In this document: in pieces, positions 15,955 through 24,637 of the stretch | How the letters are laid out: every line of letters starts with the position of its first letter | How positions within the stretch are numbered: the first letter of the stretch is position 1 | Source of the DNA: Dyella_B sp035277725 | Lineage (GTDB): Bacteria > Pseudomonadota > Gammaproteobacteria > Xanthomonadales > Rhodanobacteraceae | Assembly (NCBI RefSeq): GCF_035277725.1 | Contig: NZ_DATEJY010000124.1 | Coordinates: 27,231-91,230 of the forward strand | Direction of reading: 5' to 3' | Length of the DNA: 64,000 nt | The notes under the pieces: model-generated | Databases searched by the model: none | What the model saw: only the letters and a program-made list of their open reading frames with translations | Told to the model about the DNA's origin: nothing | Program-made: the position numbers and the translations under genes

Positions 15955-17720
15955 CAGGAAATCTCCATGAAGCTTTGGCTGTTGGCCGCGCGGCCTTCCA
16001 GCGGTTCGACGATAAGGGAATGCATCACCGACCAGGCGAGATCCGCGTGGCCGACATCGGCCGAGCGGCTGGCGTCATAGGTGACGTGCCGCCCGCTCGG
16101 GGTGAGGGTTTTGCGGATCGCCATGAAGGCCGCGGCGAGATCGGTCCAGCCGGCGTCCCATTCCAGGCGTCCCTTGCCCATGACGTCCTGCGCTTTCATC
16201 ACCATCAGCGCCTTGGATTCGGGCGAATACTGGATCGCGCGCGCCGTGGGAAAGAACTGCTTCACCAACTGATACACGCCGGTGCCCATGCCGGTAGTGT
16301 CAATGGCGATATCGGCGACGTTGTACACATCGCAAAGGCGCTTGATGTTGCCGGCCTGCGCGTCGAAGTCCTGACCTGGCCATTGGTGTTTCTCCACCAC
16401 GCGGAACATGTCCCGCATGGATGAGGGCAGCGCGTTCACCGTACAACCCGACGGATCGCCGCCGCTCGTGCCCTTGGAAGGGTCGAAGCCGATGGACACC
16501 GGTGCATCGCCGAGCGGACGCGGCGCATAGGAACGGAAGTCGTCCCACACCTCCCAGCTGTCGACCATGCAGCGACGCACCAGGGAGAACGGAAACACCG
16601 ACGCGGAGTCGTCGATGAATTCGCACATCAAGAGCTGCTGGAATTCCTCAGCGCTGTATTCCAGGCGCAACTGGTCGATGTCGAAGAGGTTGCAGCCGCC
16701 GGCCATCGCGTCCAGTACGGTCACGATCTGCCGCCACTGGCCGTCTGCGCACGCGAGACCATTCACCAGCGCCACGTGGTTGATGTCGATCTCGACGCGA
16801 TCCGCCTTCGCCCTGCCCTTGTTGAACAGCGCGCCCGACCAGAAGGGATAGGCGTCATGGCTTAGCGCCGATGGGGTGGAGAAATACGTCTGCCGCCATT
16901 TCTTATGGATCGCCATACCGGACGCAACTTTGCGCAGCGTCTGGAAGGCGTACACCCAGAAGTATTCGTCGAAATACAGGTTGCCGTGATAGCTCTGTGC
17001 CGTGCGTGCGTTGGTGCCGAGGAAGTACAGCGAGGCATCGTTTGGCAGGGTGATCGGATCGCCTTTCAGCTCGATCTCGGCCGCCTCCTTCGCAAACTGC
17101 GTGAGGTATTGGCGAAATACATCGGCCTGCGCACGACTGGCCGACAGGAAAATCTGATTGCGCCCGGTCGTGATCGCATCGACCAGCGCCTCGCGCGCGA
17201 AGTACCAGGTCGCGCCGATCTGGCGCGACTTCAGGATATTGCGGATGCGCTGCGCGAGGCCGGCGTCGTACCAGGTCCGCTGGTAGGCGAACAGCGAATC
17301 CATGAACGCTTCCACCAGCCGCGTTTCCTGCTCGGGGCTGTAGTCGTTCTTGAGCGGCTTCTTTTTCGGCCTCGCATTGCGATTCGCGACGTTCGGGTTG
17401 AGGTGCCCTTCGTGACCGCCCGGCGCCTCATAACGATGCACGCGCGCAATCTGCGCGACCTGGCGCATCAAGAGGTCGATTTCCTTGAAGTCGTGCGCGT
17501 CCTTGCGGTCCTTGGCGATCAACTGGCATAGGCGCGCTTCCAGCACCGCATCCACGCGATCGATCGGTTTCGCGTTCGCCCAGCCGTCGCGCTGTTTCCA
17601 CGATTCCACGGTGGAACGCGCCTGGCCGATCTGCTCGGCGATGGCCGTCACGCTCCAGCCCTGGAAATACAGGCTGCGCGCGAGCGTGCGGGGATCGGTG
17701 CCGACGGCGGGAATGAGCAT
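15954..17720 (-). CDS. P: Terminase large subunit ATPase gpP
   Basis: About 588 residues from ATG 17720, close to P2 gpP (590). The N-terminal part has a helix-turn-helix (GWSVTAIAEQIGQARSTVESWKQR). The ATPase core and a C-terminal nuclease-like region follow, with SIGFDPSKGTSGGDPSG and AIDTTGMGTGVYQLV. It drives packaging with gpM. The upstream in-frame ATG at 17840 would cross the divergent promoter region and is rejected. Confidence 0.95.
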   Translation of the reverse strand: MLIPAVGTDPRTLARSLYFQGWSVTAIAEQIGQARSTVESWKQRDGWANAKPIDRVDAVLEARLCQLIAKDRKDAHDFKEIDLLMRQVAQIARVHRYEAPGGHEGHLNPNVANRNARPKKKPLKNDYSPEQETRLVEAFMDSLFAYQRTWYDAGLAQRIRNILKSRQIGATWYFAREALVDAITTGRNQIFLSASRAQADVFRQYLTQFAKEAAEIELKGDPITLPNDASLYFLGTNARTAQSYHGNLYFDEYFWVYAFQTLRKVASGMAIHKKWRQTYFSTPSALSHDAYPFWSGALFNKGRAKADRVEIDINHVALVNGLACADGQWRQIVTVLDAMAGGCNLFDIDQLRLEYSAEEFQQLLMCEFIDDSASVFPFSLVRRCMVDSWEVWDDFRSYAPRPLGDAPVSIGFDPSKGTSGGDPSGCTVNALPSSMRDMFRVVEKHQWPGQDFDAQAGNIKRLCDVYNVADIAIDTTGMGTGVYQLVKQFFPTARAIQYSPESKALMVMKAQDVMGKGRLEWDAGWTDLAAAFMAIRKTLTPSGRHVTYDASRSADVGHADLAWSVMHSLIVEPLEGRAANSQSFMEIS

Positions 17721-17764
17721 GGCGACAGCGTAGGGACGCGCATGCGGGGGCTGGGCGGCGGGGT

Positions 17765-17788
17765 GTTCTGCATGGCGGCGTACAGAAC
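17765..17788. promoter_or_regulatory. Putative Ogr site for the divergent P and O late promoters
   Basis: GTTCTG-N12-CAGAAC lies between the divergent genes P and O. The same element with the same 12-base spacing recurs before gene V (26789). P2 Ogr sites are also dyads with about 12 bases between arms (TGT-N12-ACA, contained here in shifted form). This is the expected place for P2-type P_P and P_O. Confidence 0.7.
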
Positions 17789-17866
17789 CGCGCTTTATTG
17801 CCGGTGTGAACGACGGTCCCGATGCTGGCGAGGACTCCACGAATCGATTACGCCGAGGCCCCGTGT

Positions 17867-18676
17867 ATGAAGAAGTCCAAGAAATTCCGCGTTGCCACCG
17901 AAGGCGCGACCGTTGACGGCCGCACTATCCAGCGCGAATGGATTACGCAGATGGCCGACAGCTACGACCCGGCCAAATACCGCGCCACGATCAACCTTGA
18001 ACACATCCGTGGGCTGTTGCCGGATGGTCCGTTCCGCAATTACGGCTTTGTCGATGCGCTGTCGCAGGAACAGAACGCCGAGGGCAAGCTGGAACTGTTC
18101 GCGGTGATCACGCCGACCGATGACCTGGTCAACCTCACGCAAAAGGGCCAGAAGGTCTTCACCTCGATCGAGGTCAACCCGAAATTTGCCGACAGCGGCA
18201 AGGCGTACCTGGTGGGCCTGGCCGTCACCGATAACCCGGCCAGCCTCGGCACCGAAATGCTGCAATTTGCGGCCTCCAACCCGACCGCCAATCCCCTCGC
18301 CGCGCGCAAGCTACACCCGGACAACCATTTCTCGGCAGCGGTGGAAACGCTGATCGAATTCACCGACGACAGCGAAGCGCCGAGCATTCTGGAGCGCGTG
18401 CGCAAGCTCTTCACCCGCAAGGATACCAACGACAACCGCCGCTTTGGCGATATCGAATCGGCGCTGGAAGAAATCGCCGAGCACGGCGAAGCACAAAGCG
18501 CACAGACCGCGCGCCAGTTCGAGCAGGTGGACACCACGCTTAATGCCAGTGCCCAGCGCATCACGGACGTGACCGCGCGCGTGGACGCGTTGGAGCGGCT
18601 GTTCCACACCACGCCGGCCACGACCGCCACTCGCCCCCTGGCGACCGGCACCGACGACGCGCTCACCGACTTCTGA
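17867..18676 (+). CDS. O: Capsid scaffold and protease gpO
   Basis: A 269-residue P2 gpO homologue, starting at MKKSKKFRVATEG (17867). The P2 protein is an internal scaffold with an N-terminal serine protease. Candidate triad residues at matching spacing here are D17, H46 (NLEHIRG) and S100 (FTSIEVNP). The C-terminal third is helical, the scaffold domain. It is first gene of the rightward head operon. Confidence 0.93.
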   Translation: MKKSKKFRVATEGATVDGRTIQREWITQMADSYDPAKYRATINLEHIRGLLPDGPFRNYGFVDALSQEQNAEGKLELFAVITPTDDLVNLTQKGQKVFTSIEVNPKFADSGKAYLVGLAVTDNPASLGTEMLQFAASNPTANPLAARKLHPDNHFSAAVETLIEFTDDSEAPSILERVRKLFTRKDTNDNRRFGDIESALEEIAEHGEAQSAQTARQFEQVDTTLNASAQRITDVTARVDALERLFHTTPATTATRPLATGTDDALTDF

Positions 18677-18722
18677 TCCCTCCTGTGCGCCTCGCCTTCC
18701 ACGCCTTCACACAAGGACACCC

Positions 18723-19754
18723 ATGAAGAACGAAACCCGCGTCAAGTTCCATGCCCTCTCTACCCAGGTCGCGAAGCTCAACGGCGTGACCAGCGCGTCC
18801 GAGAAATTCGACGTGCAGCCGTCCGTGCAGCAGACGATGGAAAATCGCATCCAGGAGTCGAGCGATTACCTGAAGCTGATCAACGTTCACCCGGTCACCG
18901 AGAAGACCGGCGAAAAGCTGCATCTTGGCGTGGCCGGTCCCGTGGCCAGCCGCACCAAGACGAGCGCGAATAAAAAGCGTCAGCCGCGCTATATGGGCGA
19001 CATGGATGCGCAGCCCTACACCTGCTACCAGACCAACTTTGACACGTCCTTCCCCTACGCCACACTCGATGCGTGGGCGAAGTTTCCGGATTTCCAGACG
19101 CGCCTCTCCGCCATGCTGGTCACTCAGCAAGCACTGGACCGTTTGATGATCGGCTGGAACGGCACGAGCGTCGCCGACGATACCGATATCGCCAAGAACC
19201 CCTTGTTGCAGGACGTCAACAAGGGCTGGCTGCAAATCCTGCGTGAGCAAGCACCGGCCCAGGTGATGACGGAAGCCAAGGCCGACAGCAAGCAGGTGCG
19301 CGTGGGTCCGGGTGGCGACTACGAAAACCTCGATGCATTGGTCTACGACGCGATCCTGCTGTTGGCGCCCTGGTTCCAGGAAGACACGGGCCTGCGCGTG
19401 CACGTCGGCCGCAAGCTGATGCACGACAAGTATTTTCCGAAGATCAACCAGCAGCAGCGCGCGACCGATGAACTGGCCACGCAAATTCTCGTCAGCCAGA
19501 AAACCATGGGCGGCCTGCAGGGTTTGGGCTTGCCCTACTTCCCCGGCAACTCGCTGCTGATCACGCGCCCGGACAATCTCTCGATCTACTACCAGGCCGG
19601 TGCACGCCGTCGGCTGCTGCGCGACGAGCCCGACTACGACCAGGTGGCCGATTACCAGTCGAGCAATGACGCCTACGTGGTCGAACGCCTGCAAGGCGCG
19701 GTACTGGTGGAAAACATCGTGCTGGGCGACTGGTCGGTGAAGACGGGCGGCTGA
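18723..19754 (+). CDS. N: Major capsid protein gpN
   Basis: A 343-residue P2-type capsid precursor (P2 gpN 357). Typical segments are PSVQQTMENRIQESSDYLKLIN, GWNGTSVADDTD, NPLLQDVNKGWLQ and VVERLQGAVLVENI. In P2 the N-terminal 31 residues are removed by gpO. It lies directly between scaffold O and terminase M. Confidence 0.96.
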   Translation: MKNETRVKFHALSTQVAKLNGVTSASEKFDVQPSVQQTMENRIQESSDYLKLINVHPVTEKTGEKLHLGVAGPVASRTKTSANKKRQPRYMGDMDAQPYTCYQTNFDTSFPYATLDAWAKFPDFQTRLSAMLVTQQALDRLMIGWNGTSVADDTDIAKNPLLQDVNKGWLQILREQAPAQVMTEAKADSKQVRVGPGGDYENLDALVYDAILLLAPWFQEDTGLRVHVGRKLMHDKYFPKINQQQRATDELATQILVSQKTMGGLQGLGLPYFPGNSLLITRPDNLSIYYQAGARRRLLRDEPDYDQVADYQSSNDAYVVERLQGAVLVENIVLGDWSVKTGG

Positions 19755-19756
19755 TC

Positions 19757-20467
19757 ATGGGCTTGTCTCCCGCTCAAGCGCACCTGATGCGTGTGGAAGC
19801 GAAACGGGCGACCGCGCAAGCGGCGCCCGGCGCGGCGGTGGATGCGTCCACCTCCCGCGCGCACAACCTCATGCGCGCCAAGCTCGACGCCGACCGGCGC
19901 CGGTTGCACCAGGTGCAATCGGTCGAACGCAAGATCGCCATCAAGCGCGAGATCCTGCCCGATTACGACGATTACGTGGCCGGCGTGCTCGCCAGCGGCC
20001 AGGGTGTGCAGGATGACGTGATCGGCTACGTGCTGACCTGGCGCATCGATATCGGCGATTACAGCGGTGCGCTCGATGTCGCGCGCTACGTGCTCGACCA
20101 CAACCTGTCGCTGCCGGATCGCTTCGAGCGCACGCCGGCCACGCTGGTGGCCGAAGAGCCGGCGGTGCAGGCGCTCAAGGCATACGACGCGGGCAAGCCG
20201 TTCGACATCGACGTGCTGGAAACGATCCTGGCTCTGACCGCCATGCGTGACATGCCCGATCAGGTACGCGCCAAGCTTCACTTTGCCATCGGCCGTCACC
20301 AGGCCGAGCAAACGCCGCAACGCGCGCTGGACCATCTGCGCCGCGCGGTGGAATTGAACGACAAGGTGGGCGCGAAAAAAGACATCGAGCAGTTGGAACG
20401 GCGACTGCGCAATTCGGACTCCGGCCCGTCCGCCGGCAACCCTTCGCCGCGTTCGCGCGGCCCCTGA
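19757..20467 (+). CDS. M: Terminase small (endonuclease) subunit gpM
   Basis: A 236-residue homologue of P2 gpM (247). Characteristic segments are SPAQAHLMRVEA, RERxxLHQVQSVERKIAIKREILPDYDDYVAGVL-like and TWRIDIGDYSGALDVARYVL. It recognises and cuts cos with gpP. It starts two bases after N and the C-terminal tail is variable. Confidence 0.93.
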   Translation: MGLSPAQAHLMRVEAKRATAQAAPGAAVDASTSRAHNLMRAKLDADRRRLHQVQSVERKIAIKREILPDYDDYVAGVLASGQGVQDDVIGYVLTWRIDIGDYSGALDVARYVLDHNLSLPDRFERTPATLVAEEPAVQALKAYDAGKPFDIDVLETILALTAMRDMPDQVRAKLHFAIGRHQAEQTPQRALDHLRRAVELNDKVGAKKDIEQLERRLRNSDSGPSAGNPSPRSRGP

Positions 20468-20563
20468 GCCTCCCCCCCGGCGCCCCGGCGGCACGGGTGG
20501 CGAACGATGCGCATGACGCATGCCGTGCCCCCCGTCCACCGCCGGATTTTTTAAAGGACTTCC

Positions 20564-21040
20564 ATGGGCAGCGTGATTGCGAACGGCGGCACCCTCGCCA
20601 TCCCCAACAACAACGAAGGCGTCATCACCAACGACGGCTTCTGGCCAGACGTGGACCTCGCCATGCTGCGCGCCTCCACACGCCTCACCGGCAACGTCAC
20701 GGCCGAGCGACTGCGCGCGAGTGCGATCGAAGCCATCCTGGACGTCAACACGCAGCTGGCGACCTACAAAGCCGCGCGCATCGGCGAAGGCTGGGACAAC
20801 GCCGCCGACGTCGGCGAAACCATCGCGGGCGCGAGCGCGTTGGTGCACCGGTATCTGCGCGCCGTCGCCAGCACCGTGCAAGCCGATATCGCCGAGAAAT
20901 ACCGCGACTGGGACAACACGCGTGCGGGTGACTATCGCGGCCAAGGCGAAAGCGATTCGGCCGACGATTTCCGGCGCAATGCGCGCTGGGCGGTCGCCGA
21001 CATTCTCGGCCGGCCGCGCAATGTGGTGGAGCTGCTTTGA
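20564..21040 (+). CDS. L: Head completion/stabilization protein gpL
   Basis: A 158-residue P2 gpL-like protein (P2 169). Typical sequences are FWPDVDLAMLRASTRLTGNVT, RLRASAIEAILDVN and EKYRDWDNTRAGDYRG. It completes filled heads before tail joining. It abuts gene X directly (21040/21041). Confidence 0.92.
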   Translation: MGSVIANGGTLAIPNNNEGVITNDGFWPDVDLAMLRASTRLTGNVTAERLRASAIEAILDVNTQLATYKAARIGEGWDNAADVGETIAGASALVHRYLRAVASTVQADIAEKYRDWDNTRAGDYRGQGESDSADDFRRNARWAVADILGRPRNVVELL

Positions 21041-21256
21041 ATGGCGCAGACGGTCTACGCACGCCAGGGCGATACCGTCGATGCGATCTGTTGGCGCACG
21101 TTCGGCGTGACGGCCGGCGTGGTTGAAACGGTCTACGAATTGAACCGCGGCCTCGCAGCACTCGGCCCGGTCCTCCCGATGGGCACGCCTGTGCTGATTC
21201 CCGACGCGCAAGACGTCGGCACGCGTGTGCTCGCCACTCTCCAGCTATGGGATTGA
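21041..21256 (+). CDS. X: Tail protein gpX (LysM-like)
   Basis: A 71-residue tail protein X: it begins QTVYARQGDTVDAICWRTFG, contains YELNRGLAALGPVLPMGTPVLIPD, and is close to the P2 length of 67. The family resembles a LysM fold. The stop overlaps the next ATG by one base (TGATG). Confidence 0.94.
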   Translation: MAQTVYARQGDTVDAICWRTFGVTAGVVETVYELNRGLAALGPVLPMGTPVLIPDAQDVGTRVLATLQLWD

Positions 21257-21612
21257 TGATGTCCGAGCCTGCCCTCGCCACCCTCGCGACCTCCGCCGCA
21301 CTGGGCACCGCGACCGCCACCACCGCGCTGCTGCCTGGCATCGACGGCAACGCCCTGGTCGGCGCGGTCGCGGGCGCGGCGCTGTTCGTGACCAGCTCGC
21401 GCGACCTGCCCCTGATGCGGCGCGTGATCTATCTCGTCATCAGCACCGTGGTGGGTTACCTCGCCGCGCCCGAGGTTCTCGCGCACGTGCCGCTGCACAG
21501 CACGGCTATCGCGGCCTTCCTGGCCGGCGCGCTCGTCGTCACGTTGACCATGCAACTGATCGAACGCGCCAAGACGTTCGACCTCGCCACCCTGTTCCGC
21601 AAAGGAGATTGA
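21256..21612 (+). CDS. Putative holin (P2 gpY-position membrane protein)
   Basis: A 118-residue protein with three to four hydrophobic segments (ATTALLPGIDGNALVGAVAGAALFV, VIYLVISTVVGYLAA, AIAAFLAGALVVTLTM). It lies between X and the endolysin, the holin position in P2, and has a short basic C-terminus. A second candidate holin/antiholin follows at 21616. Confidence 0.75.
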   Translation: MMSEPALATLATSAALGTATATTALLPGIDGNALVGAVAGAALFVTSSRDLPLMRRVIYLVISTVVGYLAAPEVLAHVPLHSTAIAAFLAGALVVTLTMQLIERAKTFDLATLFRKGD

Positions 21613-21615
21613 ACC

Positions 21616-21942
21616 GTGCCCCTGCCCTTCGCGCTGATCGGCGTTTGGTCCCTGCTGCAACTGATGGCTTGCCTCGTCATCGTGCTGCGCTTGCTCACCT
21701 TCCGCCGTGGCCACTCGCGTCATCGCCATGCCATTGCGTGGGCGTCGTGGCTCCTCGTCGTCGCGTGCACCACTACCGCCGTCAAACTCCTATGTGGCAT
21801 TCGCCCGCCGCCGGGGCCGCTGGAAGCCTTGCTGACCGTCGCCCTCGCGATCCTGCTGGTCATCCATCGCGGCAACCTCGCCCACGTGTTGCGTGCGCCG
21901 CGCGCCTGGCTCGCGTGGATCTGGCGGAGGGACACGTGGTGA
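21616..21942 (+). CDS. Putative second holin/antiholin membrane protein
   Basis: A 108-residue protein from GTG 21616 preceded by AAAGGAG. It has three transmembrane stretches (LIGVWSLLQLMACLVIVLRLL, AIAWASWLLVVACTTTAVKLL, ALLTVALAILLVI) and a positively charged C-terminus, as in P2-like phage holins of the holin-3 kind. With 21256 it may form a holin/antiholin pair. The stop overlaps the endolysin start. Confidence 0.7.
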   Translation: MPLPFALIGVWSLLQLMACLVIVLRLLTFRRGHSRHRHAIAWASWLLVVACTTTAVKLLCGIRPPPGPLEALLTVALAILLVIHRGNLAHVLRAPRAWLAWIWRRDTW

Positions 21943-22505
21943 TCGCCTTCCCCGAACAGCGTATCGAGTCCCTCATCACCCACGTGATGAAAGCCGAAGG
22001 CTGGGACGCCTATACCAACGACCCCGACGATGCCGGCAAGGAAACCAAGTGGGGCATCACCGTCGCATCGGCGCGCGCCTATGGCTACACAGGCCCGATG
22101 AAAGACATGCCCGAAGCGGTGGCGCGCGCCATTTATCGCAAGCGTTACGTGGATGAACCGCGTTTCGCGGACGTGTTCGCCATCGAGCCCAACGTCGGCG
22201 CGGAGCTGATCGATACCGGCGTCAACATGGGCACCGCGATCGCCGCCATGTTTCTGCAGCGCTGGCTCAATGGCTTTAACGATACCGGCAGCCGCTATGG
22301 CGATCTGCACGTGGACGGCCGCATTGGTGCCGTCACGCTCGACGCGCTGCGCACGTTTCTGCGCTGGCGTGGACCGCAAGGCATCACCGTACTGATGCGC
22401 GGCCTCAATGGCATCCAGGCCGAGCGCTATCTCGCCATCACCGAATCCAAACCGTCCCAGCGAAAGTATCTCTTTGGCTGGGTGCTCAACCGTGTGGAGA
22501 TGTAG
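21936..22505 (+). CDS. Endolysin, glycoside hydrolase 108 family
   Basis: A 189-residue lysozyme of the ZliS/GH108 type. It has the catalytic-Glu region KAEGWDAYTNDPDDAGKETKWGI and a C-terminal peptidoglycan-binding-like half (LHVDGRIGAVTLDALRTFL). There is no signal peptide, so release depends on the holins. The GTG at 21936 was chosen for GGAGG five bases upstream. Confidence 0.9.
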   Translation: MVIAFPEQRIESLITHVMKAEGWDAYTNDPDDAGKETKWGITVASARAYGYTGPMKDMPEAVARAIYRKRYVDEPRFADVFAIEPNVGAELIDTGVNMGTAIAAMFLQRWLNGFNDTGSRYGDLHVDGRIGAVTLDALRTFLRWRGPQGITVLMRGLNGIQAERYLAITESKPSQRKYLFGWVLNRVEM

Positions 22506-22509
22506 ACCC

Positions 22510-23247
22510 TTGTCGTATCAGTTGCATCAGGGCGAAGCCCTTTCCTTCCTGCGTACCCTTCCCGATGCGTCCGTGGACGCGATCATCACCGATCCGCCGT
22601 ACAGCTCCGGCGGCTTGCACATGGCACAACGCCAACAGTCCCCAGTCAAGAAATACGTGCAGACCGGCACGCAACGCGACTACCACGGCTTCAGCGGTGA
22701 CAATCGCGATCAGCGAAGCTGGACGCTGTGGGTCACGCTGTGGCTCACCGAAGCCTTGCGTGTCGCCAAGCCTGGCTCGCCCGTGGTGCTCTTCACCGAC
22801 TGGCGGCAACTTCCCAGCACTACCGATGCACTGCAAACGGCCGGTGCCACCTGGCGCGGCATCGTGCCGTGGCTGAAACCCGCCGGACGCCCCAGCGGTC
22901 CCGGCCGTTTCCGCAATGGCGCCGAATATGCCGTGTGGGGCAGCAAGGGCGACATGCCGCCACGGATCGAGGTCGGCTACTTGCCCGGCTATCACGTCGA
23001 ATCGATCCGCCAGAAAGACAAGCATCACGTCACCGGCAAGCCCACGGAATTGATGCGCACGATCGTGAAGGTATGCCCACCGGGCGGCGTGATTTTGGAT
23101 CCCTTCGCCGGCAGCGGCACCACCGGTGTGGCCGCACTGATCGAAGGGCGGCATTTCATTGGCGTCGAACTCGACAGCGTGAATTGCGACATCGCGCGCT
23201 GCCGCCTGGAAGACGCCAGCGCGCCACAGGAGGTCCAAGCCGCATGA
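22510..23247 (+). CDS. DNA adenine/cytosine-N4 methyltransferase
   Basis: About 245 residues from a TTG start at 22510; the longer frame from 22408 runs over the endolysin and is rejected. It has the catalytic motif TDPPYSS near the N-terminus and the SAM-binding motif DPFAGSGTTG near the C-terminus, the beta-class order. It is inserted between the endolysin and Rz genes, overlapping Rz by an ATGA. It probably modifies phage or host DNA to evade restriction. No cognate nuclease is adjacent. Confidence 0.9.
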   Translation: MSYQLHQGEALSFLRTLPDASVDAIITDPPYSSGGLHMAQRQQSPVKKYVQTGTQRDYHGFSGDNRDQRSWTLWVTLWLTEALRVAKPGSPVVLFTDWRQLPSTTDALQTAGATWRGIVPWLKPAGRPSGPGRFRNGAEYAVWGSKGDMPPRIEVGYLPGYHVESIRQKDKHHVTGKPTELMRTIVKVCPPGGVILDPFAGSGTTGVAALIEGRHFIGVELDSVNCDIARCRLEDASAPQEVQAA

Positions 23248-23744
23248 ATCTCGTACTCAAATGCTTGGCAGGCATCCTGGCCGCGCTATTGATCGCAGCG
23301 CTGGCCGTGATCGCTTGGCAGCGTCACGAAACCACATCCCTGTCGTCCCGCCTGACCAAAGCCGAGGCCAATACCTTCGCCGCGTTGTTTGATGCATCGG
23401 CCATGCGGCGCGACGTGAAGATCGTCACCCAGTACGTGGACCGCGTGCGCGTGGTCCACGACACCACGCAAACGCTTCAGCGGGAGATTCCGACCTATGT
23501 CACGCCTGCCACAGATCGCGCTTTTCCTTTGCCTCGCGGCTTTGTCCGCGTGCACGACGCCGCCGCTACGCATGGCTTGCCCGGCCCTGCCCGAGATACT
23601 GATGCGCAGGCCTCCGACATTACAGCCTCTCGCGCCGCCGACGTCATCGCCGCCAACTACGGCACCTGTCTTGAAATCCGCGAGCAGTTGAATGCGGTGC
23701 TGGATCGACTTGAAGCGCCCCCTAACAGCGAACCGACACCATGA
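23244..23744 (+). CDS. i-spanin Rz-like protein (LysB)
   Basis: A 166-residue protein with one N-terminal membrane anchor (CLAGILAALLIAALAVIAW) followed by a periplasmic helical region, the Rz/LysB plan. An Rz1-type lipoprotein frame is nested inside it at 23497-23691. It begins in ATGA overlap with the methyltransferase. Confidence 0.82.
   Translation: MNLVLKCLAGILAALLIAALAVIAWQRHETTSLSSRLTKAEANTFAALFDASAMRRDVKIVTQYVDRVRVVHDTTQTLQREIPTYVTPATDRAFPLPRGFVRVHDAAATHGLPGPARDTDAQASDITASRAADVIAANYGTCLEIREQLNAVLDRLEAPPNSEPTP
23497..23691 (+). CDS. o-spanin Rz1-like lipoprotein, nested in Rz
   Basis: A 64-residue frame inside Rz in another phase. It has a lipoprotein signal with lipobox LSAC (cysteine at residue 19) and a proline-rich mature part, the hallmarks of Rz1. 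It pairs with the Rz protein to fuse the inner and outer membranes at lysis. Confidence 0.8.
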   Translation: MSRLPQIALFLCLAALSACTTPPLRMACPALPEILMRRPPTLQPLAPPTSSPPTTAPVLKSASS

Positions 23745-24166
23745 ATAAGCCAGAGCGCTTCCGTGTCGCCTTGCTCGCTGCATTGCCGGATCTCGCCAAC
23801 GATCCGCAGCGTCTGTCGATCTTTGTGGAGAAAGGCAAGCTCGTTGCCACTGGTACCGAAAACGCGGGGTGGCAATACAGCTACCAGCTCACCGCGATCC
23901 TGCAGGACTTCGCGGGCGACATGGATGGCTTGGCCAAGGCAGTCATCGCCTGGGTGGCGGTGGAACAGCCCGACATGCTGAAGAACCCGGCGCAGGCCGA
24001 GCGCGGCATTCGTTTCGAGTGCGAACTGATGACCTCCGAGCTAGCCGACGTCGTCATCGAAATCGATCTCACCGAAGCTATCTACGCCAACAACGACGGC
24101 ACGTTGAATCATCCCGCCGAGCCCCCGGCTGACCCGACAAGCGCATGGCTGTGGCCGACGACCTGA
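23741..24166 (+). CDS. R: Tail completion protein gpR
   Basis: A 141-residue P2 gpR-like protein (P2 155), with segments NKPERFRVALLAALPDLANDPQRLSIFVEKG and FECELMTSELADVVIEIDLTE. It acts in tail completion with gpS. It overlaps Rz by four bases and S by 22 bases. Confidence 0.92.
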   Translation: MNKPERFRVALLAALPDLANDPQRLSIFVEKGKLVATGTENAGWQYSYQLTAILQDFAGDMDGLAKAVIAWVAVEQPDMLKNPAQAERGIRFECELMTSELADVVIEIDLTEAIYANNDGTLNHPAEPPADPTSAWLWPTT

Positions 24167-24615
24167 CGCAACTGGAACTGTGGGCCGCACCACTGCTGGC
24201 CAAGCTTGCGCCGGCGCAACGGCGGCAGCTCGCGCGCGCGATCGCCCTCGATCTGCGCCGCGCGCAACAGCAGCGCATCGCCGCCCAGGTGGCGCCGGAC
24301 GGCACGCCCTACACTGCACGCAAGCGCGCTCCCACACTGCGCGGGAAGCGTGGTGCGATCCGGCGTCGAAACGGGGACATGTTCGTTAAGCTTCGCACCG
24401 CGCGATGGCTGAAAACGAACGTCACCAGCGAAGGCACAGAAGTGGGCTTTTTCGGACGCGTGGCCCGTCTGGCGCGCGTACATCAGGAAGGTGGCAGGGA
24501 TCGTGTGGCGCCGGATGGGCCGACGGCAAGGTATCCCGCTCGGCCGTTATTGGGGTTCACCACTGCCGATAGCCAATTGATACGCGACTGCGCTTTGAAA
24601 TTCCTGCACTCATAA
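24145..24615 (+). CDS. S: Tail completion protein gpS
   Basis: A 156-residue virion morphogenesis protein of the P2 gpS family (P2 150). It is basic, with RRAQQQRIAAQVAPDGTPYTARK and a C-terminal PARPLLGFTTADSQLI. It is the last gene before the reverse-strand insertion 24638-26737; in the usual order V follows. Confidence 0.92.
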   Translation: MAVADDLTQLELWAAPLLAKLAPAQRRQLARAIALDLRRAQQQRIAAQVAPDGTPYTARKRAPTLRGKRGAIRRRNGDMFVKLRTARWLKTNVTSEGTEVGFFGRVARLARVHQEGGRDRVAPDGPTARYPARPLLGFTTADSQLIRDCALKFLHS

Positions 24616-24637
24616 GTGATTCACCCCGCCAAAGGAA

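Noticed and set aside
19673..21211. Long reverse frame (512 codons)
   Set aside because: Antisense to M, L and X, all with strong family matches.
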